This document shows positions 20,513-30,634 of a DNA stretch of 64,000 nt, piece by piece (the first letter of the stretch is position 1; each line of letters begins with the position of its first letter). The DNA is from Vombatus ursinus. Lineage: Eukaryota; Chordata; Mammalia; Diprotodontia; Vombatidae. The DNA lies in the NCBI RefSeq assembly GCF_900497805.2, contig NW_020954630.1, positions 9,700,222 through 9,764,221 of the forward strand, given 5' to 3'. The notes beneath the pieces were generated by a model. That model ran no database searches and was not told where the DNA came from. It saw only the letters and a program-made list of their open reading frames with translations. A program made the position numbers and the translations under genes.

Positions 20513-22671
20513 AAGGCAGAGCCAAGATGGTAAGAGTAGAAGGAACATTCTAGCTGAACTCTTCCAACAGTCTCCTCCAAACAACTTTAAAATAATATGT
20601 CAGATAGAAATCTAGAACAATGGAGCCAACAAAAGATCAGAATGAAACATTTTTCTAGTCCAAGACAACTTAGGAAATCAGAAGGAGGGGTTTGTGACAC
20701 TGGGGTGGAGGCTGGTCCACAGCACATGTGGAGGTAATATCTGCTATGGGTCTTGGAGGTGGCCACAGCAGCAGCAGCAACAGCCTCCACCCAGACATTG
20801 TGCAGAGATCAGGCAACTGTTCAGAAAGAGATTACAGGGAAGCCCTGTGTTAGCACTGGGCACAGGACCAGGGGCTATTTGACAAGTCCATTGCCCAGAC
20901 CCAGCTCCAGGTTGCAGTTTTAGAGTGGAGAGGAGCTTTTTCTGTAGCAAGGGAACAGGGACCCAGGTCTCAGTTCCAGGGCAGAGAGGAGTGGATGAAG
21001 AGAGCAGGGCCCCTTCCTGCGTAAGGACCAGAACACAGACAAAGATAACAGTGATCACACCTCTCCCCATATCACACCATCTTGGAAACACTGAAAACTT
21101 GCATTACACCCAGAACTAGCCATGAAAAGAGCCGTGTAAAAAAGCCTGAACCTTGGGATGCTGACCTTTCTTCTTAAAGTGAAAAGAGCTTAATTTTAAC
21201 ATAAAGTTCAAAGTCAAGAAATAGGCTACAAAAATGAGCAAACAACAACAACAACAACAACAAAAAACAAACTCAGAAGAAGACAACTATGTGAAAACAG
21301 CTGGAAGCAAAGTCTCAAAGAAAAATGCAGATTGGAACACGCCCAAAAAGAATTTCTGAAAGAACTAAAGAAAGGCATTAAAAAGAGCAAAAATTATTTT
21401 TAAAATCATTTAAGAGTGGTAGAGAAAATATTGGGAAAAGAAATGAGAGTGATGCAAGAAAAATGTGAAAAGAAAATTAACAGCTTGGTAAAAGAGGTAC
21501 AAGAATACTGAAGAAAATAACACCTTAGAAACAGAATTGGGCAACAGGTAAAAGAGGTACAAAAGTTCACTGAAAAAAAGAATTACTCAAAAATTAGAAT
21601 TTGGCAAGTAGAAGCTAATGTTTCCATGAGACATCAAGAAACAATAAAACAAAGCTAAAAAAGAAAAACCTAAAAGAAATTGTGAAATATCAGAAAAGCA
21701 ACTGACTGTGAAAATAGGTCATGTTTCAAGAAATTATAAAGGAAAACTGTCCTAATATCTTGTAACCAAGGGTGAAATAGAAATTGAAAGGATCCACTGA
21801 TCACCTCCTGAAAGAAATCCCAAAATAAAAACTCCCAGGAATATTTTAGCCCTGAGGTCAAGGAGAAAATACTGAAAGCAGCCAGAAAGAAACCATTAAA
21901 AGTGAATAAGAAGAATTTCAAGCATTCCTGATGAAAAGACCAGAGCTGAATAGAAAATTTGACATTTAAACACAAGATTTTAAGAGAAGTATAAAAAGTT
22001 AAAATGAAAGAGAAAATATAAAGCACTTAAGGTGAAACTGTTTGCATTTCTATATGGGAAGATAATACATGTAACTCCTAAGAACTTTATCATTATCAGG
22101 GCAGTTAGAAGGTATCTATGTAGACAGAAGGCATGAGTGTGAGTTGCTTATGTTGGGATGATCTAAAAAAATGGAGGGATGAGAAAAAAGGATTCATTAA
22201 GAAAAGGGGAAAGGGAGAGGAAGAATGGGGAAATTATCTTATAAAAGAAACACATAAGGAAGAACCTTTATAGAATGAGGGGTGGGGTGGGGAGGCAATG
22301 CTTAAACCTCACTCTGATCTGAAGTGGTTCAAAAAAGAAGAAAAATATACATACTCAGTAGGGTGTAGAAATCTCTTTCTCAACAAGGAAATAAGAGGGG
22401 AAAGAAATAGGAGAAAGGTGTAGGCAGGACTGACAAAAGTGAGGTTGAATTAATGGAGTCAGTGGTCAGAAGCAAAATAGATTTTTGAAGCAGGATAGGT
22501 GAAAAGAAAGAGAGAAAAGTAAACAGAAGAAAACAGGATGGAGGGAAATTCATAGTTATCATAACTGTGAATGTGAATGGGATGAACTCATCCATAAAAC
22601 AGAGACAAATAGCAGAATGCATTAGAAACCAGAATCCAACAATATGTTTATAAGAAACACACTTGAAAGAG

Positions 22672-22678
<7 letters not shown>
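20513..22678 (+). mobile_element. L1 LINE, 5' UTR through ORF2 start, 3'-truncated
   Basis: The 5' edge 'aaaggcagagccaagatgg' matches the start of the half-L1 copies. The 5' UTR runs to 21233, ORF1 starts at 21234 (MSKQQQQ...; a CAA run gives poly-Gln) and ends near 21969 (...KRPELNRKFDI). A non-coding inter-ORF region follows to about 22550. ORF2 opens with the endonuclease phrase ITVNVNGMNSSIKQRQIAE and is cut off after the ETHLKE phrase. ORF1 is broken by several stops and lacks much of its C-terminal domain (the join is near 21890). Loss of the 3' end is unusual for an L1. Confidence 0.8.

Positions 22679-22704
<26 letters not shown>
22679..22704. repeat. (CA)n microsatellite
   Basis: A CA dinucleotide run sits exactly at the broken 3' edge of the L1, so the deletion may have occurred at or by way of the repeat. 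Confidence 0.93.
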
Positions 22705-22708
<4 letters not shown>

Positions 22709-24743
22709 GCCTTTCCGGAACATTCTCCTGCTTATTAAGGTCATTCTTAAACTGTATTGACTAGAACTGAAAACATTGCTCAAGATGAGGTCTGATAAGG
22801 AAGAACACAGAGCAACTCTCGTCTCTGTATTGCTGGAAGCTTGGACCCTCTTAATGGAACCAAAAATGGCATTATCTTTTCTGACTGCCTTATATTCTGA
22901 TCCATACTAATCTTGAAAACCAGTAAACTCTTATATTTCAGAACAACTGTTGCCTAATATTGCCTCTTCTGTTTTATACTTCTGAAGCTGATTTTTTTAA
23001 CTTTAGTATTTTATTTTACCCCAACTATATGTAAAAACAATTTTTAACATTCATTTTTAAAAATTTTGAATTCTAAATTCTCTTCCTTCTTCCCCTGTCC
23101 CCTCATTGAGAAGCCAAGCAATTTGATATAGGCTATACATGTGTAGTCATGCAAAGCATATTTCCATATTAGGTATGTTGTAAAAGAAAATTTAGATGAA
23201 AAAGCAAGAAAAATACCAAAAAAAAATCAAATGTTTCAATTTGCATTCAGACTCCACCAGTTCTTTCAAAATGTAAAATTTTTATCATAAATGCTTCAGA
23301 ATTATCTTGGGTCACTATATTGCTGAAAATAGCTAAGTCATTCACAGTTGATCATTGCACAATGTTGCTGTTACTGTGTACAATGTTCTCCTGGTTCTGC
23401 TCATTTCACTTTGCATAAGTTCATATAAGTCTTTCCAGATTTTTCTGAAAGCATCCTGCTCATCATTTCTTATAGCACAATAATATTCCTTCACAATCAT
23501 GTATCACTTCTTCAGCCGCTCCCCAGTTGATGGCCATCCTCTCAATATCCAATTCTTTGCCACCAGAAAAGAGTTGTTATAAATATTTTTTGTACATAAA
23601 TATATTTTTTGTACATAAATATTTCTGTACACATTTTCCTTTGGTTTTTTTCTCTCTGCAATACAGACCTAGTAGTGGTATTGCTGGGTCAAGGGGTATG
23701 GACAGTTTTATAGCCCTTTGGGCGTAGTTCCAAATTGCTCTCCAGATTGAATCAATTCACAATTCTACCAACAGTGCATTAGTATCTCGATTTTCCCACA
23801 TCCACTCCAACATTTGTCATTTTCCTTTTTTGTCATATTAGCCAATCTGATAGGTGTGAGGTGGTACCTTAGAAATGTTTTAATTTGCATTTCTCTAATC
23901 GTGATTTAGTGATTTAGAACATTTTTTCATATGGCTATATATAACTTTGATTACTTCATCTGAAAACTGCCTGTTCATATTCTTTGACCATTTATCAATT
24001 GGGGAATGGCTCTTATTTTTATAAATTTGTCTCCGTTCTTTACATATTAGAGAAATAAGACCTTTATCAGAGAAGCCTGCTATAAAATTTTTTCACATTT
24101 CCCTCTCTCCTATCTTCCCTATGTTTATTCTACTCTTCTCTCCTTTCACCCTATCCACAAAAGTGTTTTGCTTCTGACTATTATTTCCCCCAAGCTGCCC
24201 TGCCCCTCTTATCCAATCCCCCTCCCATTTTCCTGTAAGGTAAAATAGATTCCTATATCCAACAATTGTGTATTCTATTCCTTTTTTAAACCAATTTTGA
24301 TGAGAGTAAGGTTCAAGAATTCCCTCCTACTTCCCCCATCTTCTCCAATGTAAAAGCTCTTTTGCACCTCTTCTATGTGAAATAATTTACCCCCATTTTA
24401 CCTCTCCCTTTGTCCTTCTCCTAGTGCATTCCTCTTTGTCATCTTTTTTTTTACTTATTTTTAATTGGTTTTATTATAATTTCATCATATTAAATGCACA
24501 CCTATGCCTTCTGTCTATATACACTCCATGAAGCTGATTTTTATGCCCAAATGTAAGACTTTACATTTATCCCTACTGAGTTTCATCTTATTAAATTGCT
24601 GTAACCTGTCAATGTCCCTTTGGAACCTGTCTCTGTTTTCTGGTGTGTTAACTATCCATCCTTACTTTGCATCATCTGAAAATTTGATGAGCAGCTTTTT
24701 CATCAAAAAATGTTTTTCTGGACACTCTGCTGGTTATCTATAG
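22705..24743 (-). mobile_element. CR1/L3 LINE 3' region, reverse, split by an L1
   Basis: Pieces 22705-22996 and 24529-24743 join into one reverse CR1/L3: 'gacctagaactgaaaac...ctcaagatgaggtctgata' type sequence, then 'atgcccaaatgtaagactttacatttatccctactgagtttcatcttattaaat' and 'actttgcatcatctgaaaatttgatgagca'. Order and orientation match the 17.2-kb and 39-kb copies. Confidence 0.7.
22997..24528 (-). mobile_element. Internally deleted L1, reverse
   Basis: A perfect 14-bp TSD tgaagctgattttt lies at 22983-22996 and 24529-24542. Read on the minus strand it starts in the L1 inter-ORF region (24528 to about 24115). At the point where ORF2 should open it jumps to the ORF2 C-terminal quarter (residues equivalent to MKKC..REMQIK..RYH, CWRGCG), then the 3' UTR. 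Most of ORF2, including endonuclease and the RT core, is absent. The remaining frame is broken. It cannot self-mobilise and was moved in trans. Confidence 0.82.
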
Positions 24744-24856
24744 CACTGTGGTGGGTGGTATAGAGAAACCAAGAAATCAATGGCATTTCCCCTGCTCTTG
24801 AGAAGATTATCATCTAGTGGAGGAGACTGAACTTTCTCTCTCTCTCTCTCTCTATT

Positions 24857-24929
<73 letters not shown>

Positions 24930-25135
24930 GCACACACACACACATATACATATATATGTGTATATATATACATGTATATATATATGTGTGTGTGTATATA
25001 TATATATATATCAATGAGACAAGGTATTATTTAGTGGCTGTTATAGATAGGGAATGCGGTAAGTATCCTGAGGACAAAGAGATCATTGTAGGTTGTGGTA
25101 GTCAGAGAAAGAAGGCTTCCTGGAGAATTGCTCCT
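24744..25135 (-). mobile_element. L2 fragments, reverse, around a compound microsatellite
   Basis: Left piece 24744-24832 has 'cctgctcttgagaagattatcatctagtggagga'; right piece 25015-25135 has 'gtcagagaaagaaggcttcctgga'. Both are reverse L2 and are in the correct order for one element. Confidence 0.55.
24833..25012. repeat. Compound (TC)n(TA)n(CA)n(TA)n microsatellite
   Basis: About 180 bases of TC, then TA, then CA, then mixed TA/TG units. The TA blocks are self-complementary. Tyr/Ile- and His/Thr-rich open frames on both strands are artefacts. Confidence 0.95.
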
Positions 25136-25205
25136 GTCCCTCATCCCTTCCCAGAACTCATTTCACATAGCTTCTGTGTGACTATTCCCTCGGAAAACAT
25201 AGGTT

Positions 25206-25345
25206 GATAGGATAATAGTTGTAGAGCTAGAAGGACATCTAGTTCAATCTCCTCATTTTACAGATGAGTAAACTGAGATTCCAAGATGTTGCATGATTTG
25301 TCTGTATTCACACAAATACAAAATGGCAGAATTAGGCTTTCATAG
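25206..25345 (-). mobile_element. THER/MIR-type SINE, reverse
   Basis: 'gttgtagagctagaaggacatctagttcaatctcctcattttacagatgagtaaactgagattcc' is the reverse 3' half of the THER-type SINE. Confidence 0.7.
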
Positions 25346-25540
25346 AATCATAGATTTGGAGTAAGAAGGGATGTGAGAGATCATTGGGTCCACCCCCTCA
25401 TTTTATTGATAGGGAAACCGAGTCTCACAAAGGTTAAATGACTGGCCAGGGTTCACACAGCTAGTGAGTATCTGAGATAGGATTTGAACCTAGGTTGTGT
25501 GACTTTAAATCCATCTGTTTCTCTTATATCTCTACAAGAC
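25346..25540 (-). mobile_element. THER/MIR-type SINE, reverse, second in tandem
   Basis: 'catagaatcatagatttggagtaagaagggatgtgagagatcattgggtcc' to 'tcacacagctagtgagtatctgagataggatttgaacctagg' is a near-complete reverse copy, directly after the previous one. Confidence 0.78.
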
Positions 25541-25589
25541 AAACTGAAATTCAAGGCTATCTGCTTGTTGATTTTTCAATGAATTTTCT

Positions 25590-25660
25590 GTCCCATGGTG
25601 CTTAGCACTTTGCTAGGCACAGAGTAGGTACCCAATAAACACGTGTTGACAGATGGAGGA
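25590..25660 (+). mobile_element. L2/MIR 3' terminus
   Basis: 'ggtgcttagcactttgctaggcacagagtaggtacccaataaacacgtgttga' is the L2-type 3' end. Confidence 0.6.
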
Positions 25661-26335
25661 GGGCATTTTGTCAGGTGGCATCCTTTGGGTGCATCCTAGA
25701 TCACAATGCCTGAGGCAGGGAACTGGGCTTTAATTTCCTTTCCTCTACAAACTCTGCTGGAGGTGTTGAATTAATAATAATAATCAGAATAAATACCTAA
25801 GACAGCATTAGCTTTCAACTCTGAATTTCCAGGCTTTTTGTCTACATGCCCTGCATTTATATTACTGTGTTAATGCTCTTTAACTGTTTTATTTAAATAA
25901 ACATGTTTTTGAAAAGTCACCTAAATATGGCATAATCCAATAAAACAGTCTGAGACCAGGAGGGACTCTTCTGGAGCCTTAGAATCAAGACTATTTCTTA
26001 CTCTTCGGGGATGGGCCCCAGGGCAGGGAATATCTAATTTGCTGCCTTTAACAAGGACCACAATCCGCAATACTTGCTTGGTGAGCAGTGAATAATACTG
26101 GCATTCTCACTAAATACATATCATGCTAAGACCTGCAAGGGAGCAAGGGGACCTGAGACAGCAGAGATGTCTCCTTCAAGATTTCCCACAGGGGAGAAGA
26201 GTGGGAGAGAGAAGAAGAGATAGTTTAAAAGCTTCTGAAAGATATTCAAAGATGTGAGACCAGAATGCAAGAAGTTCCACTAATATAGAGATTTTCATAT
26301 TGAGTCCAGTCTACTGCCCTTCTGGCTCAATATTC
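25661..26335. other. Single-copy stretch, candidate conserved non-coding DNA
   Basis: No gene or repeat is recognised over about 675 bases. The part 25780-25935 is AT-rich with words such as 'ttatttaaataaacatg' and 'gtgttaatg' that look regulatory rather than repeat-derived; this is inference only. Confidence 0.35.
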
Positions 26336-26339
26336 TGAG

Positions 26340-26575
26340 AGGCAAGAGTGGTCCAGTGGAGAGATAATTGAATTTGGAGTCAAGTAGAGATGGATTCCAA
26401 TTCCTGATCTAACGCTAGCCAGAAGAGGAAACAGACTGAGAAAGGCAAGTCATATAACCTTTCTCAGTCTGTTTCCTCTTCTGTAAAATGGGAATAATAA
26501 AGCTGGCATTACCTACTCAAAGGAGCTTTGGGGAAGAAAGTATTCTATAAATCTTAAAATGCCATAGAAATATGA
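26340..26575 (+). mobile_element. MIR SINE carrying an inverted-copy scar
   Basis: The MIR body 'ggtccagtggagagataattgaatttggagtc' to 'cttctgtaaaatgggaataataaagctggcattacctac' is normal except between about 26420 and 26457. There the expected 'cttactagctgtgtgaccttgg' is replaced by a perfect reverse copy of downstream MIR sequence. Confidence 0.8.
26420..26483. repeat. Perfect 26-bp hairpin inside the MIR
   Basis: The left arm 26420-26445 is an exact reverse complement of 26458-26483, with a 12-base loop (caagtcatataa). The right arm is ordinary MIR consensus sequence, so the left arm is the derived copy. Confidence 0.96.
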
Positions 26576-26689
26576 CTTTATTAAAACCAGAGGTCACCCA
26601 AGAGATATGCTACGCATGAAAAGAATTTATCTTCCCTGGAAGTGATTTGGAAAGTTAGGTACACTAAGTTAAATGTTTTTCCTCATAGT

Positions 26690-26750
26690 GCTTAGTGCAT
26701 AGTAGTTGACTTACACTGCTTAATAAATGCTTATTCATTGTTTGACTAAC
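26690..26750 (+). mobile_element. L2 3' terminus
   Basis: 'agtgcttagtgcatagtagttgacttacactgcttaataaatgcttattcattg' is the L2 end with a small insertion. Confidence 0.55.
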
Positions 26751-26837
26751 CAGGCAAATGAAGGAAATGGGATCCAGCCAAAAGATAGGTGCCAAAAGAA
26801 AGAAAAAAAATAGAATAGAATATATCATGGAAGGGGG

Positions 26838-26839
<2 letters not shown>

Positions 26840-26876
<37 letters not shown>

Positions 26877-26878
26877 CC
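26840..26878. repeat. (TC)n microsatellite
   Basis: A CT run with one TG interruption near its end. Confidence 0.95.
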
Positions 26879-26879
26879 T

Positions 26880-27310
26880 CATCTACCTGGTTCATATAAT
26901 TTTGTCTTGAAAATCAGAATTGGAATTCTCCTGCTTGACCCTTATTTGAAACCTCAGAGCACAAACTTCTTTCCAACCTCACCCTGACATGGCAGTCACT
27001 TCAGCAAACATTAGTATACAATAGAAAGGAAGGAGGATCACTTGGTCATCTCATATCTTAGTATCTTTAATATTTGGAGCTTTTTCCAATGGCTTAATGG
27101 GAATTTGGACAAGGGGTAAATTTGGCATTCTCATTAAGAGTGATGTTTGGAGTTGGGACACAAAAGGCAAGCGGAAAAATATAACAACAGAAATTGTGGG
27201 ATGACAATACATGTCCAAGTTCACTGGAATTTTGAATAGGTCATTTCAAAGACAACTCAAGGGATTCTTCACCCTTCCAATGAGCAATTGGAAAATGAGA
27301 TAAGTTAACA
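26880..27310. other. Single-copy stretch
   Basis: No gene or repeat is recognised. Confidence 0.4.
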
Positions 27311-27312
27311 GT

Positions 27313-27420
27313 TAGTCAATAAATATTTATTAAGTATCTAATATGTGCCAAATACTGTGCTAAGCTAGAAAGAGCTAAGGTGATAGGAAAAAGAATAATA
27401 GTTCTCTTCCATGAATATCA
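27313..27420 (-). mobile_element. L2 3' end, reverse
   Basis: 'gtcaataaatatttattaagtatctaatatgtgccaaatactgtgctaagc' is the reverse L2 terminus. Confidence 0.65.
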
Positions 27421-27510
27421 ACTGAAGATGGGTTGACCTCATGGAATCTTATTGCTCCAACTACTCATATACCTTTCAGTGTTTTATGGTCTGGTCTGGG
27501 CCTGGTTGGG

Positions 27511-27752
27511 TAGCTAGGTGGCACAGTGGATAGAGTGTTGAGACTGAAGTCAGGGAGACTCTTTCCTGAGTTCAAATCTGGCCTCAGACACTTACTAGCT
27601 GTGTGACCCTGGACAAGTTACTTAACCCTGTTTGCTTTAGTTCCTAATCTGTAACTGGAGAAAGGAATGGCAAACCATTCCAATATCTTTGCCCAAAAAA
27701 CCTGTAAGAGGTCACAAAGAGTTAGACATGATGAAAATTAAATGAACAACAA
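27511..27752 (+). mobile_element. MAR1-type tRNA/RTE SINE, complete
   Basis: Head 'tagctaggtggcacagtggatagag', core 'gtgtgaccctggacaagttacttaaccc' and RTE-like tail 'gaatggcaaaccattccaatatctttgccc...gtcacaaagagttagacatgatg...gaacaacaa'. Perfect 15-bp TSD ctgggcctggttggg at 27496-27510 and 27753-27767. Confidence 0.93.
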
Positions 27753-27767
27753 CTGGGCCTGGTTGGG

Positions 27768-28369
27768 AGGTATAAGAGGGGAAGGTAGTCAGGAAAGACT
27801 AGACAGTTGTAGTTGGAAAAAAAAAAAGGTGGTTACTTATGTTGTGAGATTCCAGGATATTCTAATGGCAAAGTAAAAACTTCTGCCCATCCTCGGGCTA
27901 AGGAGCAAGGAAAGTAAAGCTTGCCTTTGTAAATCTAGGGCACAAATCTAACTAGCAGAATTTTCACCTTAGCAAGGGGACAGGGTAATTAGGAGTTGTA
28001 TGCTCATCTGGGATATGGCTAAGTCAAAGTACATCTGCAGATATCTTGAAATTTCAATCCTGTTGAGGGAAAGAATCCCCTTGCCAATATGGGGGGTGAG
28101 TCAGGGTAGGGGAGCAAGGGTGCGGTGGATAAGGTCAATATGGCAGGAACAGGAGGGAAGGAAGCCTTCCCAGGAAGGTACTGTTAGTATCCTCTAAAAT
28201 ATTCATCTGGGAGAAAGTCCTGACTGTCCTATCCTAGTTTTAACTGTTTTAGGGTCAAATTTTGCTAATTCAGTCCTTGTTCTATGTGGCTATATTCATT
28301 TATATTTGAATTATTAAAGAAGAAAATTACCATCAGCTTCAAACCCTAAGAATTAAGACCTTTCCATCT
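27768..28369. other. Single-copy stretch
   Basis: No gene or repeat is recognised, apart from an A run near 27821. Confidence 0.4.
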
Positions 28370-28512
28370 GTCTTACAGTTGAAACTTTTCGTATATATTG
28401 TCTCTCTTAGAATCTGAGCTCCTTGAGAGTTGGGACTATCTTATTCTTCTGCTTGTATCCCTGACACTTGGCAAAATGCTTTGCAAACAGGAAGCACTTA
28501 ATGCATTTCCCT
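28370..28512 (+). mobile_element. L2 3' end
   Basis: 'agaatctgagctccttgagagttgggactatcttattcttctgcttgtatccctgacacttggc...ggaagcacttaatgc' follows the L2 3' UTR. Confidence 0.7.
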
Positions 28513-29818
28513 TGGGTGGTACAGGTTTTGATGGCTACAGAGTGGCTGCGAATTGTAGTAAAAAGAATATGCAAAAGGAATTAGTGTTGTTTCCATCTAT
28601 CATCTGACCAGAATCTGATGGCAGAGTTAGCAATGTGTGTTCATTAAATCCTAGACCTGAGGTGGATTCTTGTGCTACAAATATTAAGAATATTTGGATA
28701 AGAGAACCCAACTGACCTGATCTTCCATATTTGACCCTTAGGTCCCATCATTTAAATCAAATGAGAACATATTTAATAATTACCATTTCAGGCAAACTTC
28801 AGAGACCCCTAAATATTTTTGCTAGCAGTAGCAGGAGAGACTATTTTTCCCCTACTTGTTCTTTCCAAGATGGGAATTTGCAGAAAAAGTCCAAGGGGAA
28901 GAGACATGTTATACAACCAGGAAAGCCCTCCCTCTCCTTTATAAAATAAGATCAAAATCCAAACAAAGCTTGAGCAAAAGACGAAGAAAAACAAGAGAGC
29001 AAAAAAGTAATGTAACCTTTTCAGCATTTATTAGATACTGCTGTCTAGAGCCCCTAGGGGGAATTGCATCATCAAATCAATGGAACCAAAGTTTGCTCTG
29101 GCTCTGGAAAGCACTCTCAGCTACGCCTTCATAGAGTACTTATTTAAGCACTGAAAAATCTTACCTATAGATCTTGAAGTAATTACACACAGAGGAGATA
29201 CCTGCAGTGCAGATTTTCAGCTAAGTGAAGTCACTACAGGCCCCAGAGTCTCTAGAGGCTGAGAACAGACCAGCTGTGAGCCCACATAATACTTTAAAAA
29301 ATATTTTTTCTAGGTTACCATCTTGTCATTTCAGGACATGACATTATCTCATGGTTGGTCTTTGTCCATCTGCCTCTCCCTCTCACATGCTCCACCCATC
29401 AAAACCCTTTCCTTTATAAACATCTGATTCCCACTTTGAAATGCTAAATGAGCCCACTTCCCTTTCTTATCCGCATTTTTTCCAGGTTTCTAGCTCAAAT
29501 GCAGGCCTGCAAGGGCTGTTATCCTTTTGGTAAAACTTATGATATCTGAAACTTATTACTGAAAGGTTTAGAAGCCGTAATTCTAAGAAATCAAAGGTTT
29601 CTGGGTAACATGCAAAGTAGCAGGAAATATCCTACTATTTTTTTCTGGCTGAAAATTGACCAATTATAATGACTTCATAAGGGCAATAAACCCTACCTGC
29701 TTTGCTTTCTTGGGATACACCGATGGGATACATCTCTGCTCCATTACTCAAAAAGAAAAGACTAGAATCAGTTCCTCTAGCTAGGTGTAAAAATGGCTCA
29801 TTAAGAGAGTGTCTTTAT
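28513..29818. other. Single-copy stretch, insertion site of the half-L1
   Basis: No gene or repeat is recognised over 1.3 kb. Short open frames (for example 28856-29134) show no known motif. Confidence 0.4.
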
Positions 29819-30397
29819 AAGATAAGCAGTATGGGGGGGCGTAGCCAAGATGGCAGAGGGAAAGCAGTGACTTGCTTGAGTACTCCCTCAAACCCCTCCA
29901 AATACCTGTAAAAAATGGCTCTAAACAAATTCTAAAGCAGCAGAACCCACAAAAAAACAGAGTAAAACAAATTTCCAGCCAAAGACAACCTGGATGGCTG
30001 ATCAGAAAGGTATATCGCACTGGGCTAAGAGAGGAGCGCAGTACAGCGTGGGAGTGCAGGCTGCAGTGACCCTGGAGCTGGCCTCAGAGGACTGAATCGC
30101 GGGCAGCTGTGGTGGTTTCCAGACTTCTCAACCCAGGAACACCAAAGACAACTTAGAAGGTCAGTGGGAAAAGTCTGTGACTGCAGTGAAAGAAGAAGCT
30201 AGTTCTCAGCCATCCCGAGGGCAAAGGCTGCCTCCTGAGCTTCTGGCCCATAGACTGAGGGGGAATCAAGTGGCTGATCAGAGGGGTATTGCAAGGATTT
30301 CTTTGCCAGTGCTGAGGCAGGAATCTCTTGCTTTACCAGTGCTTAGATATGGGTCACAGTTCTGAGGGGCGGTCCTGGGGCAAGGAGGAGTGCTGGC

Positions 30398-30634
30398 ATG
30401 GTGGAGCTTGTTGTGGTGGTGGAGAGGAAACACCTTGCCCCTTATCATAGCACCTTGGAAGAACTGACACTTTTCAGGTCCCTAGAAGTATCTCTGAAAA
30501 CAGCTTGGGACAGTACATTCTCCACATTGGAAATAGACTCTTACCTTAACAAAGACTTTAAAACTCAAGTAATTGGTTGGGATCATGAGCAAGCAGCACA
30601 AAAAGAGTCAGACTATATTATCTTACTTTGGTGA
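30398..30634 (+). other. Small open frame in the half-L1 5' UTR
   Basis: 78 codons (MVELVVVVERKH...ESDYIILLW) lie upstream of and overlapping ORF1 in another frame. The second half-L1 copy keeps an equivalent 84-codon frame at 43845-44099 on the minus strand, with an 18-base in-frame length difference. Many of the differences change the amino acid, so selection on the protein is not evident; it may simply be young sequence. Confidence 0.4.

Noticed and set aside
20513-24528. Twin-priming inversion: forward 5' L1 part next to a reverse L1 part
   Set aside because: About 300 bases of CR1/L3 lie between them, and the reverse L1 has its own perfect 14-bp target duplication. They are separate insertions.
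24833-25012. Possible hairpin or regulatory palindrome in TA blocks
   Set aside because: Self-complementarity is inherent to (TA)n and gives no evidence of a specific structure.
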